This document shows positions 42,703-52,075 of a stretch of 64,000 nucleotides of DNA, in pieces. How positions within the stretch are numbered: the stretch's first letter is position 1; each line of letters opens with the position of its first letter. Source of the DNA: CAZDWZ01 sp964509425 (GTDB lineage: Bacteria > Bdellovibrionota_C > UBA2361 > SZUA-149 > CAZDWZ01); contig CAZDWZ010000003.1 in the NCBI GenBank assembly GCA_964509425.1, positions 465,429 to 529,428 of the forward strand. The letters are read 5' to 3'. A model generated the notes under the pieces. It did no database searches, had not been told where the DNA came from, and saw only the letters and a program-made list of their open reading frames with translations. A program made the translations under genes and the position numbers.

Positions 42703-43638
42703 ATGAACCTCAACGTGAAAACTTCGAGGCAGATGCGGGGAAGAGTCGCAGCCTGTTTTCTGGCCTTCATGAGCTTCGCGGCTTTTACCGCCGGAATCTC
42801 CGCTCTCAACATTCCTCTCGCAATCGCAGACTATATTTCGCCTGGCGCTGTTGTCGTCCGCACGAAGGCGTATCAACCGCGGTCGACAAATTTTGCGAAA
42901 GGCAGCTACGAGTATCAGGTTAAATGGGAGGGGATTCCTGTCGGCTCAGCGAACGTGAAGGTCGACACGAAGTATCAGGATGGAAAGCGGATGCTTGACG
43001 TCGAAGCGACCGCCAGCAGCTCGAGAGTAATCCGCCTCTTCTATAGTCTCAATCATCTCAGCAAAAGCATATTCTCTGCTGACTCTCTGGCACCGGTCGA
43101 GTTTCATTCGAAACAGATTGAAAATTCTCGCTTCACGAATCGAGACATCACCTTCGCCCCTGGCGGCGACATCGTCGCGAAGACGATGAAGGGAAAGAAG
43201 AATACTACGGGTGAGACGGAGGAGCTGAAGTTCAAATCTGAGAATGCGACGTTTGACCCCATCTCAGCCGCGTTCCTGGCGCGAAGTCTTCCAATCGATC
43301 CGAACGAAGATCTCAGTTTCGACGTCTTTAACGGGAAACACCGTTTTCTTATTTCCTTCCATGTCCTCGGCCGGGAGACGGTGAGAGTAGCCGGGAAAAC
43401 CTACGATGCGTTCAAGGTCGAGCCGACGGTGAAGAAGCTCACCGACACCGAAGGTGAAAAGCGGATCCGGAAAGTGCTTATCTGGGTTTCCGCCGATGAT
43501 TCGCGCGAGGTACTGAAGCTCGAGAGTGAAGTTTTCCTGGGCTCGATCAACGCAAAGTTGGTGAAGTTCACACCGGACAACCGGCCTGAGCCGGATATCT
43601 CACGAGCCCGTCTCAACGAGCCGGAAGCCACGGAATAG
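42703..43638 (+). CDS. DUF3108-like exported protein
   Basis: 311 residues with a signal-like segment (RVAACFLAFMSFAAFTAGIS). The mature protein follows the DUF3108 pattern: GSYEYQVKWEGIPVGSANVK near the start, YSLNHLSKSIFSADSLAPVE, DPISAAFLARSLPI, and a C-terminal VLIWVSADDSREVLKLES. The predicted fold is all beta, like LolA/lipoprotein-carrier-like domains, and lies in the periplasm. The molecular function is not established. Confidence 0.85.
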   Translation: MNLNVKTSRQMRGRVAACFLAFMSFAAFTAGISALNIPLAIADYISPGAVVVRTKAYQPRSTNFAKGSYEYQVKWEGIPVGSANVKVDTKYQDGKRMLDVEATASSSRVIRLFYSLNHLSKSIFSADSLAPVEFHSKQIENSRFTNRDITFAPGGDIVAKTMKGKKNTTGETEELKFKSENATFDPISAAFLARSLPIDPNEDLSFDVFNGKHRFLISFHVLGRETVRVAGKTYDAFKVEPTVKKLTDTEGEKRIRKVLIWVSADDSREVLKLESEVFLGSINAKLVKFTPDNRPEPDISRARLNEPEATE

Positions 43639-43646
43639 CCGAATCA

Positions 43647-43669
43647 CCGGCTCTCCTCACGAGAGCCGG
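43647..43669. terminator. Perfect 9-bp hairpin between convergent genes
   Basis: CCGGCTCTC (43647-43655) pairs with GAGAGCCGG (43661-43669) around CTCAC, in the 47-bp gap between the DUF3108-like and RNB genes. A shared terminator is likely although T-runs are short. Confidence 0.55.
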
Positions 43670-43685
43670 ACAACCAAATACTCTC

Positions 43686-45731
43686 TTACTTAGCTGCTTC
43701 TCGTAGTATGAACGTGTCTTTTCTCGAGTTTAGCTGCTCGATGGAAAGCCGAATTTTATGTCCGCGGCGCGCTTTCAGGGCTTCGGGATCCTTCGCTCCT
43801 GCCGGATGGAAAGGGACGAACAGAAAGATGTCGTCGAGTTCGACGAGCGGCTTTGGACCGTCGGTCTTGATGATGAGACCCTCGACCTCAGTCTTTGCCT
43901 GCTGCTCGAGATACACGAGGAGCCAGAATCGAGTGCGCTCCCGCTGAATGAGCCACGCCGTGTCGAGCCCGGCACGCACCGTCTCTATCAGCTCTTCCAC
44001 TTCGGGAGTCGAATACCAAGGTTTTCCAAACTCGAGGAAACTCACGAGCTGACGTTGATTTACGAGGTCGACGTAACGGCGAATTGGCGAAGTTATCTGC
44101 ACATAGCTCGCAAGACCCAGCCCATAATGAGAATTCGGACTCGCTGAGGTTGTGGAACGTTTGAGCATCGAGCGCCGGTAGAAGTCCCTTGCCGGACCCT
44201 CCGGGATATCAAGTCCCTGCTCATCGAGGTTTACGTCCGGCGGTTCCTGAGAGCGGTAAACCATCGGGATATGGTTCTCGGCGCCGATGAGCGCCGCTGT
44301 TTCGTTCGCGAGCACCATCATCTCGCCGATCATCTTATGTGCGGGAGTGTCTTCCATACTATTCTCCAACACGACCGTTCGGTCGGGGAGAATCTTCGGA
44401 AACATTTCCTTCGATGAGAACTGCATGGCGCCGCGATCAAGCCTGGAGCGTTCGAGGTGAAGCGAGAGATCCCAAAGCTTCATCAGCTCGGTCTCATATT
44501 TTGCCCCACGATTTTCCCCGAACAAGATCGCATCGGCTTCGGGATAACTGAGATGAGCACGAACGCGGATCACGCTGCGGTCGACTTCTCGTCCGAGGAT
44601 CTCGCCCTGTTCAGTAAGTTCGACGAAAAATGTCGTTGCGAGCCGATCCTGCCCCGGAAGGAGGCTGAACGCACCTTCCGAGATTTCCTTCGGCAGCATT
44701 GGAACGGTGTAATCCGGCGCATAGATCGACGTCGCTCTATTCTTCGCCTCGTGCTCCAGGAATACGGACTGATTCAACCACGGAGTGATATCCGAGATGT
44801 GAATGCCGATACGAAATCCCTTTTCGGTCTTCTCGAGCGAAAGAGCGTCGTCTCGATCGAGTGTTGCCGCTCCGTCGATGGTGAACGTGTCGAGATGCCG
44901 GAGATCCGCGCGGTTCTCGGCACTGACCGGAATCTTCGCGAGGAGGGCTTCCATCTCGCGGTGAAGCTTGTCCGAGAAGCGGCGCATCCGGCCGTGTCTG
45001 ATGAAATTCAAATCTTCGTCGGGCTCGAAATGTTTTGCGAGGACGAGAAGTTGGAATGCCTTATCTTGTGCATGCCCGTTTAGTGAAACTCTGGTGAGTG
45101 CTTCGAGTTCTTCGACCAAGGTGATCGCGTCCTTCGCATTTTGAGCACTTTTTCCGAGCGCCGCGAACTCCTCGAGGAGTCGAATATTCTCAGGGAGAAT
45201 GTCCGGAGCGGGTTTTCCCAGAATTCGAAGAACCAAGCCGTCACGGAGAAGCGCCCGTTCACGGGCGGCGGCGAGCTCAACGTCTCGCTTTTCCTTGAGC
45301 TCCTTCACGAGATCCTCCGGCCGAAGTTGGAATGTCGACTTCGCGCGCTTGAAGAACACGGTGTCGTGGAGGAGTGCTCGCCGCATCGCGGCATGATGGA
45401 CGAGAGTATTCGTGCCGAGAGCGAGCTCTGTCAGCTCCTTCGTTCCGATTTCGCTTCGATCGCCCGAGAGAAGGTTCCAGAGCTCCTCGAGATCTATTTT
45501 TGACTCTGCCGCGGCGACGTCCTTTTCAAGTTGAGTGAGGAACGCCACACGGCGTGCCGAATCGGAAACGTCTTCCGATGGTTTGCCGGGCAGAAGATAC
45601 AATCGCTCAGGGCTCAAATCGAGCTGAGCACCTTTACCGTTCGTTACTCCCCATTTTCCTTTTTTCTCGGTGCTCACGATTCCAAGGATCGGGCTCCCGT
45701 GCTGCTCGTATTCGACGACGCTTCCGAGCAT
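43686..45731 (-). CDS. RNB-domain 3'-5' exoribonuclease (RNase II/R-like)
   Basis: 681 residues from the ATG at 45731, preceded by AAGG; an ATG at 45785 is an alternative. It opens GSVVEYEQHGSPILGIVSTE, an SH3-like N-domain instead of the usual cold-shock domains. The RNB catalytic region has TIDGAATLDRDDALSLEK, HISDITPWLNQSVFLE, ILGREVDRSVIRVRAHLSYP, YVQITSPIRRYVDLVNQRQL. It degrades RNA from the 3' end in the cytoplasm. Architecture matches the compact RNB proteins rather than full RNase R. Confidence 0.93.
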   Translation of the reverse strand: MLGSVVEYEQHGSPILGIVSTEKKGKWGVTNGKGAQLDLSPERLYLLPGKPSEDVSDSARRVAFLTQLEKDVAAAESKIDLEELWNLLSGDRSEIGTKELTELALGTNTLVHHAAMRRALLHDTVFFKRAKSTFQLRPEDLVKELKEKRDVELAAARERALLRDGLVLRILGKPAPDILPENIRLLEEFAALGKSAQNAKDAITLVEELEALTRVSLNGHAQDKAFQLLVLAKHFEPDEDLNFIRHGRMRRFSDKLHREMEALLAKIPVSAENRADLRHLDTFTIDGAATLDRDDALSLEKTEKGFRIGIHISDITPWLNQSVFLEHEAKNRATSIYAPDYTVPMLPKEISEGAFSLLPGQDRLATTFFVELTEQGEILGREVDRSVIRVRAHLSYPEADAILFGENRGAKYETELMKLWDLSLHLERSRLDRGAMQFSSKEMFPKILPDRTVVLENSMEDTPAHKMIGEMMVLANETAALIGAENHIPMVYRSQEPPDVNLDEQGLDIPEGPARDFYRRSMLKRSTTSASPNSHYGLGLASYVQITSPIRRYVDLVNQRQLVSFLEFGKPWYSTPEVEELIETVRAGLDTAWLIQRERTRFWLLVYLEQQAKTEVEGLIIKTDGPKPLVELDDIFLFVPFHPAGAKDPEALKARRGHKIRLSIEQLNSRKDTFILREAAK

Positions 45732-45938
45732 AATCCTTGTGTCCGCTGCATCGACTGCGGATTTTCCAGTGGGTATCAGGCGCATGAAACTACTGCTCCG
45801 ACCATTAAATATTGAAACAAAATCGAGCCTTCAGCACAGCACTTGCTGTGTCGGAGCATTAGGTTTTACTGGCTCGGCTCATGCCGAGCTGTGCCGCTGG
45901 GAATTCTACACAAGATGCAGAATTCTCGGCACACGGCG

Positions 45939-46229
45939 CTACTTTAGTGGTGGACGCTTCCCGACTCCGCTTGCGAAAGGATCGGGGAGAGCCTCTTCTT
46001 CTTTTTCGTCAACAACGGGCTCTCTCATTTTTTGTGCGGCTGCCTGCTCGCGCATCGCCTTTAGCACTGGTTGCACCTTCATCTTACCGGTTGCAGAAGG
46101 AGGCGCTTCATCTTCGGTCAGCATCTGGTTTGGAACTTTCAAGTGTTTGGTACGCTCGGACTTCCGGCGCTGATCAAAAAACATTGCGAGGCCGGCGATT
46201 ATCACCACGAGTATCAGAACATAGCTCAT
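45939..46229 (-). CDS. Small single-pass membrane protein
   Basis: 96 residues from the ATG at 46229, eight bases after GGGAGG. Opens with membrane helix MSYVLILVVIIAGLAMFF, followed by a basic stretch (DQRRKSERTKHLKVPNQ) and a charged tail rich in Glu, Lys and Pro. Topology is probably N-out with a cytoplasmic tail. No family is recognised. Confidence 0.7.
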   Translation of the reverse strand: MSYVLILVVIIAGLAMFFDQRRKSERTKHLKVPNQMLTEDEAPPSATGKMKVQPVLKAMREQAAAQKMREPVVDEKEEEALPDPFASGVGKRPPLK

Positions 46230-46380
46230 CAGAAAGGCCTCCCAATTCTTGTCGGCGGGGACTTTTGACCGACCTCTTCGTTGAATGCGGCTCCGCTGCA
46301 CAGCCCACCCGGATCTCTTCCCCGGTGTGAATCCCGCTTTTTGCCGCTCTTCCTTTTCGTCAAAAACCTAGCCAACAAAT

Positions 46381-46707
46381 TTACTGTTTGGGCATCGATC
46401 TCATACATTTACCAGGATATGCGACTGTCATACCACTGGCATTCGTCAGACACGCGTTCGGGTAGTCCCGTCCGTCGCAGCCACAAACATAATCATCTTC
46501 GACGGAGCAATTCTGGGGTTGAGGCCGGCACAGCCCCTTCCGATCGATTCCGCCACATTTTTCACCAAGTTCACAGAACATCCCGGAAGGACAGAGAAAA
46601 TCCGCGCTACACTCAAGCACAGTTCTCCCTCCGCCGGGACAGCCTAGAAAGGAGAATATCGTGATAATTCCCAGAAAAATAAAGCTTATAGTCTTAAAAC
46701 GCTTCAT
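46381..46707 (-). CDS. Kazal-type protease inhibitor-like lipoprotein
   Basis: 108 residues. The signal peptide ends in FSFLGC (Cys23). The mature part holds 12 cysteines counting the lipid-bearing one. The C-terminal unit CSVEDDYVCGCDGRDYPNAC followed by LTNASGMTVAYPGKC matches the Kazal domain spacing (C-G-C-D-G-x-x-Y-x-N-x-C). Kazal domains inhibit serine proteases. The start overlaps the stop of the upstream peptidase gene by 4 nt (ATGA). Surface location and coupling to a peptidase suggest a paired role. Confidence 0.85.
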   Translation of the reverse strand: MKRFKTISFIFLGIITIFSFLGCPGGGRTVLECSADFLCPSGMFCELGEKCGGIDRKGLCRPQPQNCSVEDDYVCGCDGRDYPNACLTNASGMTVAYPGKCMRSMPKQ

Positions 46708-47855
46708 ATTGCCGGCGGGGTTCTATTCTCAGTGCTTTTCCGAAGAAGAATAGCTTCTTCCTCGACCTTCCGAAAAGGCTCTTCTTTTAGACGGCCCTCG
46801 TCCTGGAGGTGTTTCAGGGACGAAATTGACCCCAGGAGCGAACTACCGTTGGCCTTATAGAAGTCGTCGAAGATCCAAAGCGAGTCGAAATAGGTCTTTT
46901 GAGCGAGAATGACCGAATTATTCAGTTTGTCCACTGCGTGTGAGAATCTCGTGGTTTTTAGACTAGGCTCGATTCCGCTCCATTCCTCTTTTGCCGAGAG
47001 AAAAATCTGCTCACGTTCCTTGAGGATCGACTTTCTCACCTCATCCTTCGCGTCGGCGTTGGCTTCGATGAGACGCTCGCTGCCCCGGCTGTAGACAATT
47101 TCAAGCCTCGCCGTGAGCGTTCGTAAAAACCGAGCATAGATAATCTCATCGCCCCACAGATTCTCAGCTTCGATAGTCAGCGGATCCTGAGGACCGAGAT
47201 GTTTCCGGAAGAACTCCGCCGCGCCGACCGTGCCTACGAAGTTTGCGAGACTCTCATTAAAGGCCACCTCTCCGGAGACCCAAATCGTGCCGTGAAGGAT
47301 CTCATGAATGACTGTGTTTACGAGATCGAGATCTTTGCTCTTCAGCGTTGTGGAGAGAAGGGGGTCGTTGAACCATCCGAGGGTGCTGAATGCCGGGCTT
47401 GGCCTCAGATAGATATCGAAACCCTTTTTCTTCAAACCTTCGGCTGCGCTGAGTGCGTCGTCTTTTTCGAAGAACCCCTTGTAGGGGATGCTGCCGACTA
47501 TCGGAAACCACCACGTCACCGGCGTCAGCGAAATCATGTCCGCGCCGGTGAGCACCCACACCAGAACATCGCGATCAATCTTCGTATATTTGGAGAAGCT
47601 TCCTTTCGGCTCGAGCCCGAGCTCCTTCGCGAACTCTCGAGCCTGGAGCACGAGCTGAAGCTTCCGCTTCGTCTCGGCGTCGACGGTGTCTTCTTCGATG
47701 AGGGTTGCTATTGACTGCCTACGGAGCAGGATTCCCGCTTCCTCCCAGCCGGCACGGATCACATACGCCGGAGAACAGGAGAGGAATGTGAGGAATCCAA
47801 ACACGAAAACCGCAAGCATTGAAATTCGAAAAAATCGATTCCGGGGCAATCTCAT
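46704..47855 (-). CDS. Zinc peptidase-like lipoprotein (predicted aminopeptidase family, PF10023-like)
   Basis: 383 residues from the ATG at 47855 (a GTG at 47870 adds five). Signal with lipobox FLTFLSC (Cys27). The zinc motif HEILH lies in LVNTVIHEILHGTIW, with FNESLANFVGTVGAAEFF providing the third ligand Glu downstream. Other family features are WWFPIVGSIPYKGFFE and GWFNDPLLSTTL. PF10023 members are annotated as predicted aminopeptidases, with the true activity little studied. It is coupled to the Kazal lipoprotein gene downstream. Confidence 0.88.
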   Translation of the reverse strand: MRLPRNRFFRISMLAVFVFGFLTFLSCSPAYVIRAGWEEAGILLRRQSIATLIEEDTVDAETKRKLQLVLQAREFAKELGLEPKGSFSKYTKIDRDVLVWVLTGADMISLTPVTWWFPIVGSIPYKGFFEKDDALSAAEGLKKKGFDIYLRPSPAFSTLGWFNDPLLSTTLKSKDLDLVNTVIHEILHGTIWVSGEVAFNESLANFVGTVGAAEFFRKHLGPQDPLTIEAENLWGDEIIYARFLRTLTARLEIVYSRGSERLIEANADAKDEVRKSILKEREQIFLSAKEEWSGIEPSLKTTRFSHAVDKLNNSVILAQKTYFDSLWIFDDFYKANGSSLLGSISSLKHLQDEGRLKEEPFRKVEEEAILLRKSTENRTPPAI

Positions 47856-47873
47856 TCGATGCAGTCGCACAGA

Positions 47874-47933
47874 GGTCGCTCGTGAAGGTTTCGCTCGTGA
47901 AGGTTTTGCTTGTAAGGGGTTCGCACTCTTACA
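47874..47933. repeat. 15-bp tandem repeat upstream of the peptidase gene
   Basis: Three and a part copies of a 15-bp unit (ttcgctcgtgaaggt): two nearly identical, the third and fourth decayed. It lies between the SGNH gene stop and the peptidase start and overlaps the peptidase promoter zone. Confidence 0.6.
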
Positions 47934-48759
47934 CCGTCGGAGCGACTGTTGGAGATCCTGGATCCGGTAGCGTTATCAAGCCACCGGGTTGAAGCCCGAA
48001 TGTGCTCTCATACGCTGACTGACCGGTGATCGTAAAAATATCGAACTGAAAAATCGCCGCGAGGAGAACTTCCTTAAAGACGTCGTAGCCGACGCTGTTT
48101 GGATGAAGGCCTTCGGGAAGATTGAGCAGGCTGCAATCTTCGATTTCACAGGTGTTCGAATACGCCCGTGCGGTGTCTGCAAGCGGGAGATCGTTCAAGA
48201 ATGCCACCGACCGCATCTCGAGAATATAGAGATCGACCGAGCCCGCAAATGGCGCGTGCTCGCAGCATTGCGGCGGCGGAGTCATGACGAGCGGCTGCAC
48301 GTTGGAGGCCACGGCAACGTTCACCATCTTTTGAACAGCGCGGAAATATTCCTGAGGATGCGCAGCAACGCGAGCATCGTTCGAGCCGCCTGAGATGATA
48401 ACGAGATCAGGTGGAGCGTTCGTGATAAGACGCATGAAGCGGTCGACACCTTCCTGAATAAAAAACTCTCCGGGAATCCCTTGGTTGTCGATGTTCCCGC
48501 CGAGCACCTGTTCAAGGCGAAGTGGGTAGCCCGCTTCTTCGCGCGGGAGAAATGGCTCGAATACGCCCTCATCGGTTGCCGGCACGTCGCCTACGCCGCG
48601 GGTGATACTGTCACCAAACGCGGTTATGTCGCGTCGTCCGTTCCCGTTTCTATCTGCGAGGAATGGGGAGGAGGGGAGCGCTATTTGTGCGAAGGAGGAT
48701 TCAGACGAAAAGATTGCCGCGAGAATCGCGAAACTCAACAGACGGCAGCACGCAAGCAT
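47929..48759 (-). CDS. Secreted SGNH/GDSL-family hydrolase
   Basis: 276 residues from the ATG at 48759, six bases after AGGAGG; an ATG at 48774 adds MRRNQ and gives a more basic signal. Signal peptide CRLLSFAILAAIFSSESSFA. SGNH blocks: ITAFGDSITRGVGD (Ser), GNIDNQGIPGEF (Gly), VIISGGSNDAR (Asn), and GLHPNSVGY (His). An esterase or lipase acting in the periplasm or outside is expected. Its C-terminal 30 residues are Gly/Pro/Thr-rich. Confidence 0.88.
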   Translation of the reverse strand: MLACCRLLSFAILAAIFSSESSFAQIALPSSPFLADRNGNGRRDITAFGDSITRGVGDVPATDEGVFEPFLPREEAGYPLRLEQVLGGNIDNQGIPGEFFIQEGVDRFMRLITNAPPDLVIISGGSNDARVAAHPQEYFRAVQKMVNVAVASNVQPLVMTPPPQCCEHAPFAGSVDLYILEMRSVAFLNDLPLADTARAYSNTCEIEDCSLLNLPEGLHPNSVGYDVFKEVLLAAIFQFDIFTITGQSAYESTFGLQPGGLITLPDPGSPTVAPTV

Positions 48760-48890
48760 TTGATTCCTCCTCATCTTCCTCCCCCTCATCTGTGAAGACA
48801 CCCGAGGTTTCCTATCAAATTGCCCGCAGTGATTCCAGATCTCGTGGAGATGTTTCTGATTCGACGATTCCCGGCAGCGACGAACGGCAT

Positions 48891-49379
48891 TTAGAGCGGC
48901 ACGAAGACATACAATGCGATAGCGGCGAAAATTCCGGCAACGATATCATCGGCAACTATGCCATACGCTCCCGGCAAACGTTCAAAGCGGGAGATTGGCC
49001 AAATTTTTGTCATGTCGAAGAAGCGGAACATCACGAATGCAGCGAGAAACGCCTGCCAGGTAACGCCGACGCCGAGGAGTGCCACCGCGAATCCCGCGAA
49101 CTCATCGATGACGATGATTTGGGGATCTTTCGTGGATTCACCGAACATTCCTGATTGAAGAAGCTTTGCGGTGGTCTCTATAGCGATCACGGTGAGAATG
49201 ACGGCGACCACGACCTCAGCGCCCACCGTTTGCATGATGGGGAAAAAATGCTCGAGCGCGAACAGAAGCAGAGCACTGACCGCGGTGCCTGCCGTCCCCG
49301 GCATGATCCGGCTGAGACCCGAATAGAATCCCGTGGCGAGAAAGTACGCAATCGACTGTTGAGCGGTTAGTTTCTGCAT
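48891..49379 (-). CDS. pgpA: Phosphatidylglycerophosphatase A
   Basis: 162 residues from the ATG at 49379, after AGAGG. The PgpA pattern is complete: SGLSRIMPGTAGTAVSALLL, VIDEFAGFAVALLG, FVMFRFFDMTKIWPI, and GAYGIVADDIVAGIFAAIA. It dephosphorylates phosphatidylglycerophosphate to phosphatidylglycerol, the step after PgsA (25072). Longer upstream reading has no protein character. Confidence 0.94.
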   Translation of the reverse strand: MQKLTAQQSIAYFLATGFYSGLSRIMPGTAGTAVSALLLFALEHFFPIMQTVGAEVVVAVILTVIAIETTAKLLQSGMFGESTKDPQIIVIDEFAGFAVALLGVGVTWQAFLAAFVMFRFFDMTKIWPISRFERLPGAYGIVADDIVAGIFAAIALYVFVPL

Positions 49380-49475
49380 AGTAGGAGACCTCTTTGCAAT
49401 CTCGCCCGTCGGGCTCAAAATATCAACCTCGCCGGCACGCCGGACGGGAAGTCGAATAGGATTGTCCGCTGTCCC

Positions 49476-50357
49476 ATGAATACCGAGAAACATTCTCCCT
49501 TGGTCGTTGCCGGTTACGAGGTCTACTCGCTGGTCACCGATCGCTTTCGTCTGGACGGTGGGGCGATGTTCGGCTCGATTCCGAAGACCTTGTGGTCGAA
49601 GATGATTCCCGGCGACGAAGCAAACCGCATTCAACTTTGCTGCCGTTGTCTCGTCCTTCGCTCAGCGGATCGTTTGATTCTCGTCGACACGGGGATGGGT
49701 CGGAAGTGGACGGAAAAGCAACGTTCGATTTTTGCGGTCGAGAATATTCTGAATCTCGAAGCGCCGGAGAGCGTGTTCGGGAAGGAGCCAGTTACGGACG
49801 TCGTTCTCACTCATTTACATTTTGATCACGGCGGCGGACTTACCAAGATGAATTCTGCAGGTGAGCTCGAACTCTGCTTCCCTGCCGCGAATCATTTCCT
49901 CCAAGTTGATAATTGGGAGCGCGCGAACGCGCCGGGACCGAGAGAGAAAGCGGCGTACTTGAGTGAGAACGTTGCCCCGCTCAAGACGGGCAAGCTCACC
50001 CTTACAACTGACAGCGAAGAGATTCTCCCGGGAGTTCGAGTGTTCTGCTACCGCGGGCACACCGCCGGAATGCAGGGACTTCTCATCGGAGACGGACCTG
50101 GAGCGATTTGGTATCCCGCTGATCTCATCCCGACCGCGCACCATATCGGACTTCCCTACATCATGGGATACGATCTCTGTGCTGAGAAAACACTTTCCGA
50201 GAAGAGCCAATTTCTCGGCCGCGCTGCGGATGAAGGATGGTGGACGGTGTTTGAACACGATGTCGATACGCCGATGGTAAAAATCGAGCGTCATGATCAG
50301 AAGGGATTCCTCGCCGGTTCCGCGGGACAATTACCGGAGTGGGGTGCCCCCCGGTGA
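49476..50357 (+). CDS. Metallo-beta-lactamase-fold hydrolase
   Basis: 293 residues. The fold's metal motifs are THLHFDHGGG, CYRGHTAGMQG, PADLIPTAHH, and a late FEHDVDTP. The layout resembles quorum-quenching lactonase/N-acyl hydrolase-like members with an N-terminal lid (MFGSIPKTLWSKMIPGDEAN), but substrate cannot be read from sequence. Its stop overlaps the GTG of the downstream glycosyltransferase gene (GTGA at 50354-50357). Confidence 0.9.
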   Translation: MNTEKHSPLVVAGYEVYSLVTDRFRLDGGAMFGSIPKTLWSKMIPGDEANRIQLCCRCLVLRSADRLILVDTGMGRKWTEKQRSIFAVENILNLEAPESVFGKEPVTDVVLTHLHFDHGGGLTKMNSAGELELCFPAANHFLQVDNWERANAPGPREKAAYLSENVAPLKTGKLTLTTDSEEILPGVRVFCYRGHTAGMQGLLIGDGPGAIWYPADLIPTAHHIGLPYIMGYDLCAEKTLSEKSQFLGRAADEGWWTVFEHDVDTPMVKIERHDQKGFLAGSAGQLPEWGAPR

Positions 50358-52066
50358 TCCGCGCCTCCGATATCGCGTTCGCCCTCGTCATAGCATTCAT
50401 GACCGGCGGGCTCTATTTCTTCGGCATCGACGCGTTGGAGTTTTATCGTCACACGGAGGCTGATCGAACACTCATCGCGTGGGAGATGGTTGAGACGAAG
50501 AACTACCTCGTGCCGCATCTCCTTCACACGCCGATCCTCACGAAGCCGCCTCTCTATTACTGGATCCTCGCCTTCTTTATCTCGTTGTTTGGAATTGCCG
50601 CCGAGTGGGTGGTTCGCTTCCCGTCTGTCATCTGTGCGGGAGCGTTTGCGGGCGCCCAGTTTCTGCTGCTTCGCGGCGTCGGCTTCTCCCGGAGCTGGTG
50701 TGCGGCTGGAAGTGTCATGCTCGCCACGGGTCCGGCCTTCCAAGAATTTGCGACCCTTGCGGAGATCGACACCCTGCTCGGCTTTCTCTCAGGCACCGCG
50801 TTCGGTGTGGGATTTCTCGCGGTGGAGCGAAGGTCGTTCCTCCTTTCCATTCTCACCGGTCTTCTTCTGGGTCTCACGTTTCTCGCGAAGGGTCCTCCGA
50901 CGCTTGTGTTCTTTACCTTGGGTCTCTCCGTATTTCTTCTCTGGGCGCGGATGTATCCTCAGGCGTCATCGATGTCGCGGAGCGATTTGTACCGAATACT
51001 CCGGAACTTCGTGCTCGGACTTCTCATCGGCGGAGTTCCGGTTTTTATTTGGCTGTGGAAGCTCTCGGAGTTTATTGGAGGAGATGCACTCCGGAGCCAG
51101 TTCCGCGTTGAGATTCTCCAGCGAGCGCTCTCCGATAACGCGCATCCACGCGGTCCGTTTTTTTATCTCGTTACCGTCGCCTTATGTCTTCTGCCTTGGA
51201 CGCTCGGCATTGTCGCAGCGAGCGTCAAGGCAATCCGGGAGCACACGTTTTCTGCCTTTAAGAATCCCGGGGCGAATCGCTTTTTGCTGTGGAATGTTTG
51301 CATTCTTCTCCCGTCACTTCTTCTTCTCTCGTTCTCGACCGGGAAGTCGAACCGCTATCTCTTCCCGCTCTACGGCGTTCTCGCGAATATCTGTCTCTAT
51401 TCCTTCTGGTCGATCAAGGACTCGCTCGTCGAGCGATATCTCTTTTTCTGGGGACGCGTCGTCGTGTTAGCCGCGATGATCACCGGGATTCTACTTCCGG
51501 TGTATGTCCGGGTAAACGGCGTTCCGCAGCAGTTTCTCTGGCTCATGTCGGTTGCCGGGTTCTTCATGCTCGCCGGCCTCTTCTATGCGCTCTTCAAGGG
51601 TGCTCGCCGCGAGGTGATGGTCTCTGTCTGTCTTCTTGCGTTGTTGTTCCAGGTCGGGAAGGTCAAGGTATTTGCACCTCAGCGAAACGCTCAGCGATCG
51701 GTCAAGGATGTTGCGGCCCAGGTGAACTTCCTCGTCCCGAAGCCGCAGGCAATCTTTACCGTGGAGCTCTTCGACCGCTGGGTGAATTATTACCTAAAGC
51801 GCCTCGGGCGGGAGAGCTTTCGTCTTACTCCCGCGTTCGCCGAAGAGATGAGGCGGGAGAACGCGGGCACGCAATATCTCCTTCTCGACACCGAACACGA
51901 GACCTGGAGGCTTGAAAAGCTAAAGGCCCTCGATCCAAACGCCGAGGTTCTCCGTACTTTTCGGAAAATGAAAACGGGCTACATCCTCGTTCGCGTAAAT
52001 GGCGCTCGCTTGCACGAGCTGAAGCTCCAGGAAAATTTCCCGACGGTTCCTACACCTCCCGAGTGA
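50354..52066 (+). CDS. ArnT/PMT-like GT-C membrane glycosyltransferase
   Basis: 570 residues from a GTG overlapping the upstream stop. About a dozen membrane segments. The first loop holds EFYRHTEADRTLIAWEMVET, with a catalytic acidic motif, followed by HTPILTKPPLYYWILAFF with the Lys-Pro-Pro typical of ArnT. A small soluble C-terminal domain begins near 450. It likely moves a polyprenyl-linked sugar onto an envelope acceptor. It is the second clear ArnT-like enzyme in the window. Confidence 0.9.
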   Translation: MIRASDIAFALVIAFMTGGLYFFGIDALEFYRHTEADRTLIAWEMVETKNYLVPHLLHTPILTKPPLYYWILAFFISLFGIAAEWVVRFPSVICAGAFAGAQFLLLRGVGFSRSWCAAGSVMLATGPAFQEFATLAEIDTLLGFLSGTAFGVGFLAVERRSFLLSILTGLLLGLTFLAKGPPTLVFFTLGLSVFLLWARMYPQASSMSRSDLYRILRNFVLGLLIGGVPVFIWLWKLSEFIGGDALRSQFRVEILQRALSDNAHPRGPFFYLVTVALCLLPWTLGIVAASVKAIREHTFSAFKNPGANRFLLWNVCILLPSLLLLSFSTGKSNRYLFPLYGVLANICLYSFWSIKDSLVERYLFFWGRVVVLAAMITGILLPVYVRVNGVPQQFLWLMSVAGFFMLAGLFYALFKGARREVMVSVCLLALLFQVGKVKVFAPQRNAQRSVKDVAAQVNFLVPKPQAIFTVELFDRWVNYYLKRLGRESFRLTPAFAEEMRRENAGTQYLLLDTEHETWRLEKLKALDPNAEVLRTFRKMKTGYILVRVNGARLHELKLQENFPTVPTPPE

Positions 52067-52075
52067 TCTCCCGGT

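Noticed and set aside
45871..45885. Possible duplicated tRNA-Leu end (ctggctcgg)
   Set aside because: Only nine bases match, and it lies upstream of the tRNA in a different context; chance match.
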